A stretch of 64,000 bases of DNA from Enterobacter cloacae (GTDB taxonomy: Bacteria > Pseudomonadota > Gammaproteobacteria > Enterobacterales > Enterobacteriaceae). The notes under the pieces are model-generated. The model had not been told where the DNA came from. It ran no database searches and worked only from the letters and a program-made list of their open reading frames with translations. The stretch is taken from NCBI GenBank assembly GCA_014169315.1, contig AP022133.1, forward strand, positions 2,108,001 to 2,172,000, read 5' to 3'. A program made the translations under genes and the position numbers. Shown one piece after another: positions 49,650 through 57,292 of this stretch (positions are counted from its first letter, which is position 1; each line of letters begins with the position of its first letter).

Positions 49650-50006
49650 ATGACTGTTGAATCGAGAATATTTTCTGTAGCCGAGTATGTTCAGCCGTCC
49701 GAAGGCGAGCCTATTCGTTCCGTTGTGCTTGAAACCCGAGACTCAATTATCGTGGTTTGGCATGTCCATCCCGGGCAGGAAATTGCGGCTCACATTCATC
49801 CTCACGGCCAAGACACGTGGACTGTTTTGTCGGGAATGGCTGATTACTTTCAGGGCAATGGGATTGTTCGTGCCCTCAGGGAAGGTGAGATAGCCGTGGC
49901 AAGACCGGGCCAAGTGCACGGGGCGCGAAATACAGGTACCGAGCCATTTGTGTTAGTCTCGGTTGTGGCATCAGCCAATGCCGGTTTCGTATTGGCTGAG
50001 CGATAG
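49650..50006 (+). CDS. Cupin-domain protein
   Basis: This 118-residue single-domain cupin has motif 1 VHPGQEIAAHIHPHGQDTWTVLSGMADYF with three metal-ligand-type histidines and a Glu/Gln pattern, and motif 2 PGQVHGARNTGTEPFVLVSVV. Such small cupins act as isomerases, dioxygenases or sensors; no substrate can be assigned. A GAGGAA stands 8 nt before the ATG at 49650. It is a passenger gene of the Tn3-family element. Confidence 0.75.
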   Translation: MTVESRIFSVAEYVQPSEGEPIRSVVLETRDSIIVVWHVHPGQEIAAHIHPHGQDTWTVLSGMADYFQGNGIVRALREGEIAVARPGQVHGARNTGTEPFVLVSVVASANAGFVLAER

Positions 50007-50260
50007 AGCCCAATCTCTGGAGTTGGTCCAATGAGCGGTCGGGGAGATAGGTAACAGACATGCAGCGGACACGGCTGCTAAACCAGGTCGCAAACCTCCT
50101 TGCGTCGCAGCGTGCCGCAAGCGACGCGATCAATCGAATGGGGTCGGCATGAGACTGAACACCATCCAGTTCCCGACCGCGTAGCCGCCTGTCCTGCCGA
50201 TCAGGTCTTGACCATCGACGCCTGGGATCAGTCCTGAATGTTCTTGGAGACCACTACGTT
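50007..50260. other. Non-coding gap in the Tn3-family element, possible res site
   Basis: No gene is supported here. A short remnant (ATGAGACTGAACACCATCCA... to a TAG) looks like the start of a lost gene. Because tnpR is preceded by overlapping genes, the resolution site cannot sit directly before it. This gap and the 158-bp tnpA-mntA gap are the two places where a res site could lie. I could not identify paired TnpR-binding sub-sites by eye. Confidence 0.35.
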
Positions 50261-50587
50261 ATGAGCCGCAGCCGCCGCAAAACACCCATCGTCGGGCACA
50301 CGACCTGCGGCAGCGAGCGCGAGGACAAGAAGCTCTGGCATCAGCGCTGGCGCACCCGTGAGCGCACGGCGCTGACCAGCGCGTCGCCCGAAGCCCTGAG
50401 CGCCCATCTGCCCCTGCTGGAAAACCAGGCCAGCAGCGTCTGGTCGATGGGCAAGGATGGCCGCTCCTACTGGCCCGTCAAGCGCCAGGCCGCCACGGCG
50501 GATCGCATCGCCAATCACAAGGGACGCAACCCGCAAGAACGCGCCTCCCTGAAAAAGCGCCTGCTGCGCAAGTGGATGAGCAAATGA
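50261..50587 (+). CDS. Hypothetical basic protein, first gene of a tnpR-linked operon
   Basis: This 108-residue, Arg/Lys-rich protein (MSRSRRKTPIVGHTTCGSER...) has a Lys/Arg-rich C-terminus (LKKRLLRKWMSK) and no transmembrane segment. I do not recognise the family. Its composition suggests nucleic-acid contact, which is only a guess. It overlaps the next gene by 4 nt (ATGA), starting a run of four overlapping genes that ends in tnpR. Confidence 0.6.
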   Translation: MSRSRRKTPIVGHTTCGSEREDKKLWHQRWRTRERTALTSASPEALSAHLPLLENQASSVWSMGKDGRSYWPVKRQAATADRIANHKGRNPQERASLKKRLLRKWMSK

Positions 50588-51084
50588 AGCTCTCCTTCCA
50601 TCAGCACATTGCGCTGTTCTGGATGATCGGTGCTCCGGGCGTCTTCGCGCCCGTGATCGAGAACGCCAAGCGGCCCGATGCCGGCGCCGTCATGGCGTGG
50701 GGTGTCGCGATCGTGGCGGTGATGATCCTCTTCACCCCTTTGCTGCTGCGCTGTCCACCATTCCGGCGCTGGTATGGCCGGACGGATGCGCTGTCGGAGC
50801 GGCAGCGCCAGGCGCTTGCCGAGCGCGGCCTGCGCCGCTACTACCAGACCGCTTTCGATGACGGCTACGTGCCCCGCGTGATGCCCTACGTGTGGCGCAT
50901 CATCTGGACGGTCGGCGGGTTGATGGCTGTGACCGCCGTACTGCCTACCAACACCGGACGGCCAGCCTTCGATGCCTTGGTGGTCTTCTCGACCTGGTAT
51001 CCGATAGGCGTGATGCTGCTGGTTTTCGCGTCGAGGCCCCTTGGCCGGTTGATTCGCCAAAGAGCACAGGAGCGGCGGAAATGA
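50584..51084 (+). CDS. Hypothetical membrane protein, second gene of the tnpR-linked operon
   Basis: This 166-residue protein has about four hydrophobic segments (LFWMIGAPGVFAPVI; VMAWGVAIVAVMILFTPLLL; IIWTVGGLMAVTAVLP; ALVVFSTWYPIGVMLLVFA). They are separated by a basic cytoplasmic loop (RQRQALAERGLRRYYQ). The ATG at 50584 overlaps the previous stop, and the gene overlaps the next by 4 nt. Function unknown; such a gene is not part of the usual Tn21 backbone. Confidence 0.65.
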   Translation: MKLSFHQHIALFWMIGAPGVFAPVIENAKRPDAGAVMAWGVAIVAVMILFTPLLLRCPPFRRWYGRTDALSERQRQALAERGLRRYYQTAFDDGYVPRVMPYVWRIIWTVGGLMAVTAVLPTNTGRPAFDALVVFSTWYPIGVMLLVFASRPLGRLIRQRAQERRK

Positions 51085-51452
51085 GCACGTCAACCATCGA
51101 GGCGCTGGCCAGCGCCTGGGCAAGGATTGCCGAGGAAGCGGAATTCCCCGCTGACTACGAGGGGACTGCCACACCACAAGCGCATCGGGCTAGCGAAGCT
51201 ATTCAGGAGCAGATTCGGGAGCGCATCGTCGCCACCAACGACATGCGGCTGTTCAGCCTGCTGCACCTGCTGAGTCAGGCGTCGCTGCGCATGGAGCAAG
51301 CGCTGTGGCCGGAGGATTACGAGCGGATGACGCGCGAGGTTGAGGAAGCCCTGCGGCAAGCCACCGACGCCAACGCCAGATCGTACACCCACGAAGAAGT
51401 GATACAGGCGATGCAGGAACGCATCGACCGGGCGCGAGACAAGCCATGTTGA
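51081..51452 (+). CDS. Hypothetical helical protein, third gene of the tnpR-linked operon
   Basis: This 123-residue, acidic, mostly alpha-helical cytoplasmic protein (MSTSTIEALASAWARIAEEA...) has no motif that I recognise. The ATG at 51081 overlaps the preceding stop by 4 nt, and the 3' end overlaps tnpR by 7 nt. Tight coupling to the resolvase suggests common expression, and perhaps a function linked to transposition or maintenance of the element; this is inference. Confidence 0.65.
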   Translation: MSTSTIEALASAWARIAEEAEFPADYEGTATPQAHRASEAIQEQIRERIVATNDMRLFSLLHLLSQASLRMEQALWPEDYERMTREVEEALRQATDANARSYTHEEVIQAMQERIDRARDKPC

Positions 51453-52003
51453 TTGGCTATGCGCGCGTCTCGACGCAGGATCAGAACCTGGAGCTGCAAC
51501 GCGAAGCCTTGAGCAAGGCCGGATGTAAAAAGGTCTTCGAGGACAAGGTGAGTGGCACGCGGGCAGACCGGCCTGGCTTGGCCAAGACGCTCGAAATGCT
51601 GCGCGAAGGCGATACTTTGGTCGTCTGGAAGCTCGACCGGCTGGGCCGGTCGGTCAAGCAACTGGTCGATCTGGTCGGCGATCTGCACAAGCACGGTGTC
51701 CAGTTCAGGAGCCTCACCGACTCCATCGACACCGGCACACCATCCGGGCGGTTCTTCTTCCACGTCATGGCGAGCCTTGCCGAAATGGAGCGCGAGCTGA
51801 CCGTCGAGCGCACCCGCGCCGGGCTGGAAGTCGCCAAGCAGCTCGGCCGCAAAGGCGGCCGCAAGCCGAAGATGACCGACAGCAAGATCGAGTCGGCCAA
51901 GAAGCTGCTGGCCAGCGGGGTGCCGCCCAAGGACGTGGCCAAGAACCTCGGCGTGTCCATTCCGACGCTGTACCGCTGGGTGCCAGCCTCCACGCACGCT
52001 TAG
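51446..52003 (+). CDS. tnpR: Serine resolvase of the Tn3-family element
   Basis: TnpR resolves cointegrates by site-specific recombination at res. It has 185 residues. The catalytic Ser9 lies in YARVSTQDQN, with conserved Arg/Asp segments VVWKLDRLGRS and the E-helix MASLAEMERELTVERTRAGL. The C-terminal helix-turn-helix is VPPKDVAKNLGVSIPTLYRW. The gene ends inside the right inverted repeat, at the opposite end from tnpA, unlike Tn21 where tnpR adjoins tnpA. Confidence 0.94.
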   Translation: MLIGYARVSTQDQNLELQREALSKAGCKKVFEDKVSGTRADRPGLAKTLEMLREGDTLVVWKLDRLGRSVKQLVDLVGDLHKHGVQFRSLTDSIDTGTPSGRFFFHVMASLAEMERELTVERTRAGLEVAKQLGRKGGRKPKMTDSKIESAKKLLASGVPPKDVAKNLGVSIPTLYRWVPASTHA

Positions 52004-52309
52004 CGTGCTTTATTTTCCGTTTTCTGAGACGACCCCTTGAATCAGTTGCGTCCTGTTTTAATCGGCTTTCGCAAAGCCAATGGACTGACGCAAAGAGATG
52101 TTTCTGAACGTTTGGGTGTAACACAGCAAACTTATGCCCGACTGGAGGCCAACCCTGCAAGTGTGGGTTTTGAGCGTTTGTTTAGAGTATTCAGCGTCCT
52201 TGGAGTGGAGATCGTACTTTCATCCAGGGAACCATTGTCAGATGCAAAGCCCGAATACGGAGCTTTGCACAATGATTCTTCACTTCCAGCCAGGCGGGAG
52301 AAATGGTGA

Positions 52310-52871
52310 CGCCATGCGCTTCCCGGTCTAATTGTCTGCAGCAATATTAACCCCTTAGCGGCCTGAAGTATCAGGTTGCTATGAAGCCTTTCGTTTCTTC
52401 TGTTATGTTAAATACACCAGTTTGAGCTGTTTCGGACAACCATAAATTATCTCTTCACTCTTAAATGAAAATTTTATGTCGATCACATTATCGATGAATT
52501 TAGGAAATAATCCGTAAATGAAAATCTATCTACCTTTAAATTTATCAATGTCCGTACGACATAATTAATATCAAAGAATGTGTATTATTATCATTTAAAT
52601 CATAAAAGCCATGAGTCAGTTCCAAAAAATATAATGAGCATTGAAATTATTACCCATCATTCTGGAGTTTTAACTTAGCCATGTATCGAACCACAAGTTG
52701 GCTTCCGGTGTTTTGAGGAGCAGTAAAGTTCAGAAAGCGCGACCAGATCATAATCCAGAAATGTCGTTAAGATATTCTCAATAACGGTTATCCCTGCATG
52801 CTGGCAGGCATTTGAAAATATATTTTGTATTCAGGTTGCAGCAAAACGCTTTCTTACACACAGGACTTCAT
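52310..52871. other. AT-rich non-coding stretch after the hipB-like gene
   Basis: 560 bp of strongly AT-rich DNA contain no supported gene on either strand. A hipA partner would be expected here and is absent. The last part should carry the promoter of the truncated nuclease gene, whose ribosome site (AGGA) stands 8 nt before its ATG. Confidence 0.5.
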
Positions 52872-53045
52872 ATGCGGCTCAAAAAATTAAAACTGAAAAA
52901 CTTCAGAGGCTACAGAAACTCTACTGAAATCATTATTGATGAAGGCATGACGGGCATTGTTGGTCGTAATGACTTTGGGAAATCAACGCTTCTGGAAGCG
53001 CTGGCTATTTTTTTTGAAACAGAAGGAATGAAGGCTGACAAGAAT
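52872..53045 (+). pseudogene. N-terminal fragment of an OLD-family/RecF-like ATPase nuclease
   Basis: Only 55-58 residues remain. MRLKKLKLKNFRGYRNSTEI is followed by a Walker A segment VGRNDFGKSTLLEALAIFF, characteristic of OLD-family ATP-dependent endonucleases and other SMC/RecF-like AAA proteins found in phage defence (for example OLD or Gabija GajA). The gene is cut by the IS3-family end near 53046, and the remainder is not found in the window. It cannot be functional. Confidence 0.75.
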
Positions 53046-53359
53046 TGAATCGCCACGGGTTTAACAGACACCTCAGAGTCATTTAAGATGGCTTAAAGAG
53101 AGGTGCCCATGAGCGGTAAGCGTTATCCCGAAGAGTTTAAAACTGAAGCAGTCAAACAGGTTGTTGATCGCGGTTATTCTGTTGCCAGCGTTGCAACACG
53201 TCTCGATATCACCACCCACAGCCTTTACGCCTGGATAAAGAAGTACGGTCCGGATCCTTCCACTAATAAAGAACAGTCAGATGCTCAGGCCGAGATCCGC
53301 CGTCTCCAGAAAGAGCTGAAGCGGGTTACCGACGAACGGGACATATTAAAAAAAGCCGC
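53046..53359 (+). mobile_element. IS3-family element, 5' part with orfA, truncated by an IS30-family end
   Basis: The element starts near 53046 with TGAATCGCCACGGG and carries orfA from the ATG at 53109 (MSGKRYPEEFKTEAVKQVVD..., helix-turn-helix then a leucine-zipper-like IRRLQKELKRVTDERDILKK). The frame is cut at 53360 where IS30-type terminal sequence begins. orfB and the right end are missing. The exact IS name is not assigned; it resembles IS1222-like orfA proteins as I recall. Confidence 0.8.
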
Positions 53360-54204
53360 TGTAGATTCAATCTGTCAATGCAACACCCCTTTCAATTATC
53401 TCTTTCGGTGTTTTGAACTTCAGTGTCTTTCTCGGTCTGTTGTTTAGCTGAGCAGCAACCAGATCTAGTTCATGTTGAGTATATTGGGCAAGACATGTCT
53501 TTTTAGGAAAGTACTGCCGAATTAGCCCATTTGTGTTCTCATTTGTTCCCCGCTGCCAAGGACTCTGAGGATCGCAGAAGTAAACTTTAACGCCGGTGCT
53601 GACAGTAAATTCTAGATGTCTGGCCAGTTCCATTCCTCTGTCCCATGTCAGTGATTTTCTGAGTTCTGACGGTAAACTCAGGAATTTGTCGGTAAGAGCC
53701 TGATTTACTGAGACAGAATCTTTGCCCCTGAGTCTAAGGATGATCGTATAACGTGATTTTCGGTCTACAAGTGTGGCTATATGAGAGTTTTTTGTACCTG
53801 AGACTAAATCGCCCTCCCAATGCCCCAGAGAGCGTCTGTTATCGATATTTCGGGAACGTTCGTGAATTGGTGTTCCGTTCACTATGTTAATCGTACCTCT
53901 TTCGCCTTTGCGGGTATGACGCCTGCCATGGCGAAGGCTATGCGACCGTCGCAGATGCTGTATATTCAGGTGGTGTAGCGCTTCACGGCTACGAAAGTAC
54001 AGCGTTTTATAAATTGTCTCAGGTGATATTCGCAGCGTTTTTTGACGTGGTTTTGTTCGCCTTAACCATCCTGATATTTGCTCTGGAGACCATTTCATCT
54101 CCAGCTTTTCCAGAACAAGCTTTCGCAATGGTAAATTTTGATCCAGTAAGCACGGTTTTGGCCTTTTCGCCATTCTGTTGGCTCGGTTATTAGCATCAAC
54201 AGCT
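53360..54204 (-). mobile_element. IS30-family element, 3' part with truncated transposase
   Basis: The terminus TGTAGATTCAATCTGTC at 53360 resembles the IS30-family end. The transposase lies on the minus strand (53367-54204) and lacks its N-terminal helix-turn-helix region because IS1 replaces it at 54204. Remaining signatures are WSPEQISGWLRR, SPETIYKTLYF, LGHWEGDLVSG (first catalytic Asp), and CDPQSPWQRGTNENTNGLIRQYFPK (Asp and Glu). It is non-autonomous. Confidence 0.9.
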
Positions 54205-54219
54205 GGTAATGACTCCAAC

Positions 54220-54723
54220 TTATTGATAGTGTTTTATGTTCAGATAATGCCCGATGACTTTGTCATGCAGCTCCACCGATTTTGAGAACGACAGCGACTT
54301 CCGTCCCAGCCGTGCCAGGTGCTGCCTCAGATTCAGGTTATGCCGCTCAATTCGCTGCGTATATCGCTTGCTGATTACGTGCAGCTTTCCCTTCAGGCGG
54401 GATTCATACAGCGGCCAGCCATCCGTCATCCATATCACCACGTCAAAGGGTGACAGCAGGCTCATAAGACGCCCCAGCGTCGCCATAGTGCGTTCACCGA
54501 ATACGTGCGCAACAACCGTCTTCCGGAGCCTGTCATACGCGTAAAACAGCCAGCGCTGGCGCGATTTAGCCCCGACGTAGCCCCACTGTTCGTCCATTTC
54601 CGCGCAGACGATGACGTCACTGCCCGGCTGTATGCGCGAGGTTACCGACTGCGGCCTGAGTTTTTTAAATGGCGGAAAATCGTGTTGAGGCCAACGCCCA
54701 TAATGCGGGCGGTTGCCCGGCAT
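54220..54723 (-). CDS. insB: IS1 transposase part InsB
   Basis: This 167-residue frame has the DDE-type segments [21 protein letters not shown] and the C-terminal [26 protein letters not shown]. The active InsAB' protein is made by a -1 frameshift from insA. It appears intact. Confidence 0.93.
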   Translation of the reverse strand: MPGNRPHYGRWPQHDFPPFKKLRPQSVTSRIQPGSDVIVCAEMDEQWGYVGAKSRQRWLFYAYDRLRKTVVAHVFGERTMATLGRLMSLLSPFDVVIWMTDGWPLYESRLKGKLHVISKRYTQRIERHNLNLRQHLARLGRKSLSFSKSVELHDKVIGHYLNIKHYQ

Positions 54724-54917
54724 CCAACGCCATTCATGGCCATATCAATGATTTTCTGGTGCGTACCGGGTTGAGAAGCGGTGTAAGTGAACTGCAGTTG
54801 CCATGTTTTACGGCAGTGAGAGCAGAGATAGCGCTGATGTCCGGCAGTGCTTTTGCCGTTACGCACCACCCCGTCAGTAGCTGAACAGGAGGGACAGCTG
54901 ATAGAAACAGAAGCCAC
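54642..54917 (-). CDS. insA: IS1 InsA
   Basis: This 91-residue DNA-binding inhibitor has a zinc-finger-like start ([18 protein letters not shown] ... YLCSHC) and a helix-turn-helix. It overlaps insB in another frame, the layout needed for the frameshift. Confidence 0.93.
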   Translation of the reverse strand: MASVSISCPSCSATDGVVRNGKSTAGHQRYLCSHCRKTWQLQFTYTASQPGTHQKIIDMAMNGVGCRATARIMGVGLNTIFRHLKNSGRSR

Positions 54918-54972
54918 TGGAGCACCTCAAAAACACCATCATACACTAAATCAGTAAGTTGGCAGCATCACC

Positions 54973-55200
54973 GCAAACTGAAACGGATAATCGGCGCCAC
55001 GCTGGGATTTAAATCCATGAAGACGGCTTACGCCACCATCAAAGGTATTGAGGTGATGCGTGCACTACGCAAAGGCCAGGCCTCAGCATTTTATTATGGT
55101 GATCCCCTGGGCGAAATGCGCCTGGTAAGCAGAGTTTTTGAAATGTAAGGCCTTTGAATAAGACAAAAGGCTGCCTCATCGCTAACTTTGCAACAGTGCC
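54973..55200 (+). mobile_element. IS6-family (IS26-like) element, right-end fragment
   Basis: 54975-55148 encodes the last 57 residues of an IS6-family transposase (KLKRIIGATLGFKSMKTAYA...EVMRALRKGQ, ending RVFEM). It is followed by the family terminal repeat TTTGCAACAGTGCC (55187-55200, inverted form of GGCACTGTTGCAAA). The left part is deleted up to IS1. Its outer edge marks the start of the high-GC efflux cluster region. Confidence 0.9.
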
Positions 55201-55203
55201 ATG

Positions 55204-55290
55204 AAAACTGTCTCGTTTAACTCTAGATGATGAAAACGTAACACCAGGATGAGACGAAAACAACCCAAATGAGACAGAAAAACTGTCTCA
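55204..55290. repeat. Cluster of inverted GAGAC-type repeats beside the efflux operon
   Basis: TGAGACAG-AAAAA-CTGTCTCA (55270-55290) is a perfect inverted repeat. Two related half-sites lie nearby: AAAACTGTCTCG (55204-55215) and ATGAGACGAAAAC (55249-55261), also inverted to each other. This could be a recombinase or plasmid-type regulator site, or a terminator for the operon that ends at 55317. I do not recognise the exact system. Confidence 0.5.
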
Positions 55291-55316
55291 CCGGATTGAC
55301 TGCTTTGGGTTTAGTC

Positions 55317-56804
55317 TTAACTGACACCACCTCCCAGGGCCTGATATAAAGCAACACTATCGACTAGGCGTTGTGCCTGGACCGCAACCATATTGATCCG
55401 GATTGACTGTGCCTGTTGCTGCGCGATGAGCAGTTGCAGGTAGCTGGCCGCGCCCAGCCGGTATTGCCGCTCGACCGACTGCAAGGAGGCCTGTGCAGCC
55501 ATATCAGCGGCAGCGAGGGCAGTCAAAGTTTGTGCATCGCTTTCCACCGCGCGCAGGGTGTCGGCGACGTTACGCAAAGACTCCAATACGACGCTCTGGT
55601 AATTGGCTACGGCGGCATCAAAAGCGGCGAGCGCCGCTCTTTTTTCAGCGGGTAGCCCTGGATTAAAAAGAGGCTGGGTGAGCTGCGCAACCAGGCCCCA
55701 CACTGCCGAGCCACCACCGAACAGGGCACCGGTGGTCAGCGCCTGAGAACCAAGGTTGGCGCTCAGGTTGATCTGTGGGTAGAGCTTGGCGACAGCCACA
55801 CCATAGTCTGCATTGGCCGCATGCAACAGCGCCTCTGACGCCTGGATATCCGGTCGGCGGCGCACCAGTTCTGAGGGCACGACGAGCGGCATCTCGACGG
55901 GTAGAGTGAAATCGGCCAGAGTGAAGGCCGGGATGCCACCCGTGCCTGGGGCACGACCGGCTAGCACCGCCAGTAGATGTTCGGTTTGTTGCAGTTGTTT
56001 ACGCAGCGCAGGCAGTTCTGCCCGCGTTTGCTCCGCCTGAGCTTGTAGGCTCAACGCTTCATCAGGTGAGGCCTGACCGATACGCACGCGTTCATGGGCC
56101 AGGCGCAGTTGCTCATCCTGCACGCGCAAAATGGCAGTAGTGGCTTCTAGTTGCGCGGCGAGGCGTGCTCGGGTAATGGCAGCGGTTGCCATGTTGCCGG
56201 CAAGGGCCAGGCGCGCAGCATTCAGTTCGAAGCGACGGTAGTCGGCGCGAGCAGCCAAGGCTTCGAGTGCGCGCCGGTTGCCGCCAGCCAGATCGAGGTT
56301 GTAATGCACGCCAACGCTGGCGTTGTAGAGGCTGAATTGACGTGCGTCTCCGCTCAACCCTTGGCTACTGGGACTCATTTGCTGGCGCTGAGATCCCAGT
56401 GCGACATCTACCTGTGGATATTGCGTCGAGCCCGCCTGTGCGGCAAGAAGCTCCTGCGCCTGTCGCAAATTGGCGCTGATGCTCGCCAGCGTCGGGCTGA
56501 CATGGAAAGCTTCGTTTATCAGTCCGTCGAGTGCGGATGAACCCAAGCTTTGCCACCATTGCGTTTCGATCGGAAGCCCTTCGACTAGACGTTGTGTTTC
56601 GCCGAACTGCGTGGGAGCGGACACGGTTCTATCAGCTACCGGTGTTGCAGTGTAGCGAGCCACATCGGGTGCGGTGGGACGCTGAAAATCAGGGCCGGCG
56701 GCGCAGCCGGCCAGACCGGCGGTGACCAGACCAGCTACCAGGTAAGTTGCCGCAAGCCGTCTTTCGAGGCTGATGGGGCGCTGGCATGTTTTAGCGTGCT
56801 CCAT
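55317..56804 (-). CDS. Outer-membrane factor lipoprotein of a tripartite efflux system (NodT/OprM type)
   Basis: This 495-residue TolC-like protein has a lipobox LAGC (Cys34) after a hydrophobic signal. Two OEP repeats with long coiled-coil regions include RRRPDIQASEALLHAANADYGVAVAKLYP, a NodT-family signature. It should form the outer-membrane channel for the pump encoded upstream. It overlaps the cytochrome gene by 14 nt. Last gene of a six-gene minus-strand cluster. GC-rich and unlike the host chromosome. Confidence 0.9.
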   Translation of the reverse strand: MEHAKTCQRPISLERRLAATYLVAGLVTAGLAGCAAGPDFQRPTAPDVARYTATPVADRTVSAPTQFGETQRLVEGLPIETQWWQSLGSSALDGLINEAFHVSPTLASISANLRQAQELLAAQAGSTQYPQVDVALGSQRQQMSPSSQGLSGDARQFSLYNASVGVHYNLDLAGGNRRALEALAARADYRRFELNAARLALAGNMATAAITRARLAAQLEATTAILRVQDEQLRLAHERVRIGQASPDEALSLQAQAEQTRAELPALRKQLQQTEHLLAVLAGRAPGTGGIPAFTLADFTLPVEMPLVVPSELVRRRPDIQASEALLHAANADYGVAVAKLYPQINLSANLGSQALTTGALFGGGSAVWGLVAQLTQPLFNPGLPAEKRAALAAFDAAVANYQSVVLESLRNVADTLRAVESDAQTLTALAAADMAAQASLQSVERQYRLGAASYLQLLIAQQQAQSIRINMVAVQAQRLVDSVALYQALGGGVS

Positions 56805-57264
56805 AAAAATGCTCCACGAAAGGTTTACGGAAAGCTTGGTGGCAGCCCAAGCAGCTTTCCTGCACGTGGGCGAATGATTGGGTCACCGCCTTGCCGTCGC
56901 TGCTCGCAGCAGCCAGCTTCATGGCCAGCGCCGCCTCGTGAGTCTGCGCGTCAAAGTTTCTGAACTTGGTCGCATCAGCGCCGAGGTAAGCAAGGATGCG
57001 CATTTTTTCAGTAAGCGGTGGCTCGGGGTGTGCAGCAACTTTTGGGGCGAGCTGAACGACCTGAACCCATTCCTCCTGCGAAATCGCACCGGTAATAGCC
57101 TGCATGTTGCGCCCGAGTTCCTGCATGATCTTGCGTAGCGCCAGTGGCTCAACCTGGGTAGCGTCACCAGCCCAAGCTGGCAACTGAAAACCCCATAAAA
57201 GCAGGCAGGCCGTAACGGTCAGGGTGATAGTTCCAAATGCGTGGCTGTGTTTGCGGTGGGTCAT
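56791..57264 (-). CDS. Cytochrome c'-like periplasmic haem protein
   Basis: This 157-residue protein starts at an ATG with AGGAG 7 nt upstream. A Sec signal peptide (cleavage after PAWA, about residue 32) precedes a four-helix-type domain. The haem attachment motif CLGCH is near the C-terminus (Cys138, Cys141, His142), where class II cytochromes (c' and c556) have it. Met47 and Met54 in the first helix could supply a sixth ligand, as in c556. It lies between the ABC ATPase and the outer-membrane factor, so it is part of the efflux operon. Its role there is unknown; electron transfer or binding of a reactive ligand is a guess. Confidence 0.8.
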   Translation of the reverse strand: MTHRKHSHAFGTITLTVTACLLLWGFQLPAWAGDATQVEPLALRKIMQELGRNMQAITGAISQEEWVQVVQLAPKVAAHPEPPLTEKMRILAYLGADATKFRNFDAQTHEAALAMKLAAASSDGKAVTQSFAHVQESCLGCHQAFRKPFVEHFYGAR

Positions 57265-57292
57265 GAAATTCTCCTGTAATTCAATCGTTCTC

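Larger units (their letters stand above)
45582..52036. mobile_element. Complete Tn3-family (Tn21-like) transposon, 6455 bp
   Basis: 38-bp inverted repeats begin GGGGTCGTCTCAGAAAACGG at 45582 and end inverted at 52036 (inner edges 45619 and 51999), perfectly matched over 38 bp. The target duplication TTGAA is exact on both sides (45577-45581 and 52037-52041). tnpA lies at one end (minus strand) and tnpR at the other (plus strand), with a toxin-antitoxin pair, a cupin and three unknown genes between them. The high GC content contrasts sharply with the AT-rich tns region it landed in. Confidence 0.97.
45550..52309 (+). pseudogene. HipB-like XRE antitoxin gene split by the Tn3-family transposon
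   Basis: Removing the transposon (45582-52036) and one copy of its TTGAA duplication joins 45550-45581 to 52042-52309 in frame, giving 99 codons. The product has a helix-turn-helix (GLTQRDVSERLGVTQQTYARLEANP) and, like E. coli HipB, a tail ending in Trp. No hipA-type kinase gene follows: the next 560 bp are non-coding. So the antitoxin is both interrupted and orphaned. A truncated product could start at the TTG at 52037. Confidence 0.85.
54205..54972 (-). mobile_element. IS1, complete 768-bp copy without target duplication
   Basis: Terminal repeats GGTAATGACTCCAACTTA (54205 on) and, inverted, the TAAGTTGGCAGCATCACC end at 54972 bound exactly 768 bp, the IS1 length. The 9 bp on the left (TCAACAGCT) and right (GCAAACTGA) differ. 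So this copy did not simply insert here; it marks a deletion or recombination junction between an IS30 fragment and an IS6 fragment. Confidence 0.95.

Noticed and set aside
54205..54972. IS1 as a simple insertion
   Set aside because: The flanking 9-mers differ, so a simple insertion event is not supported.
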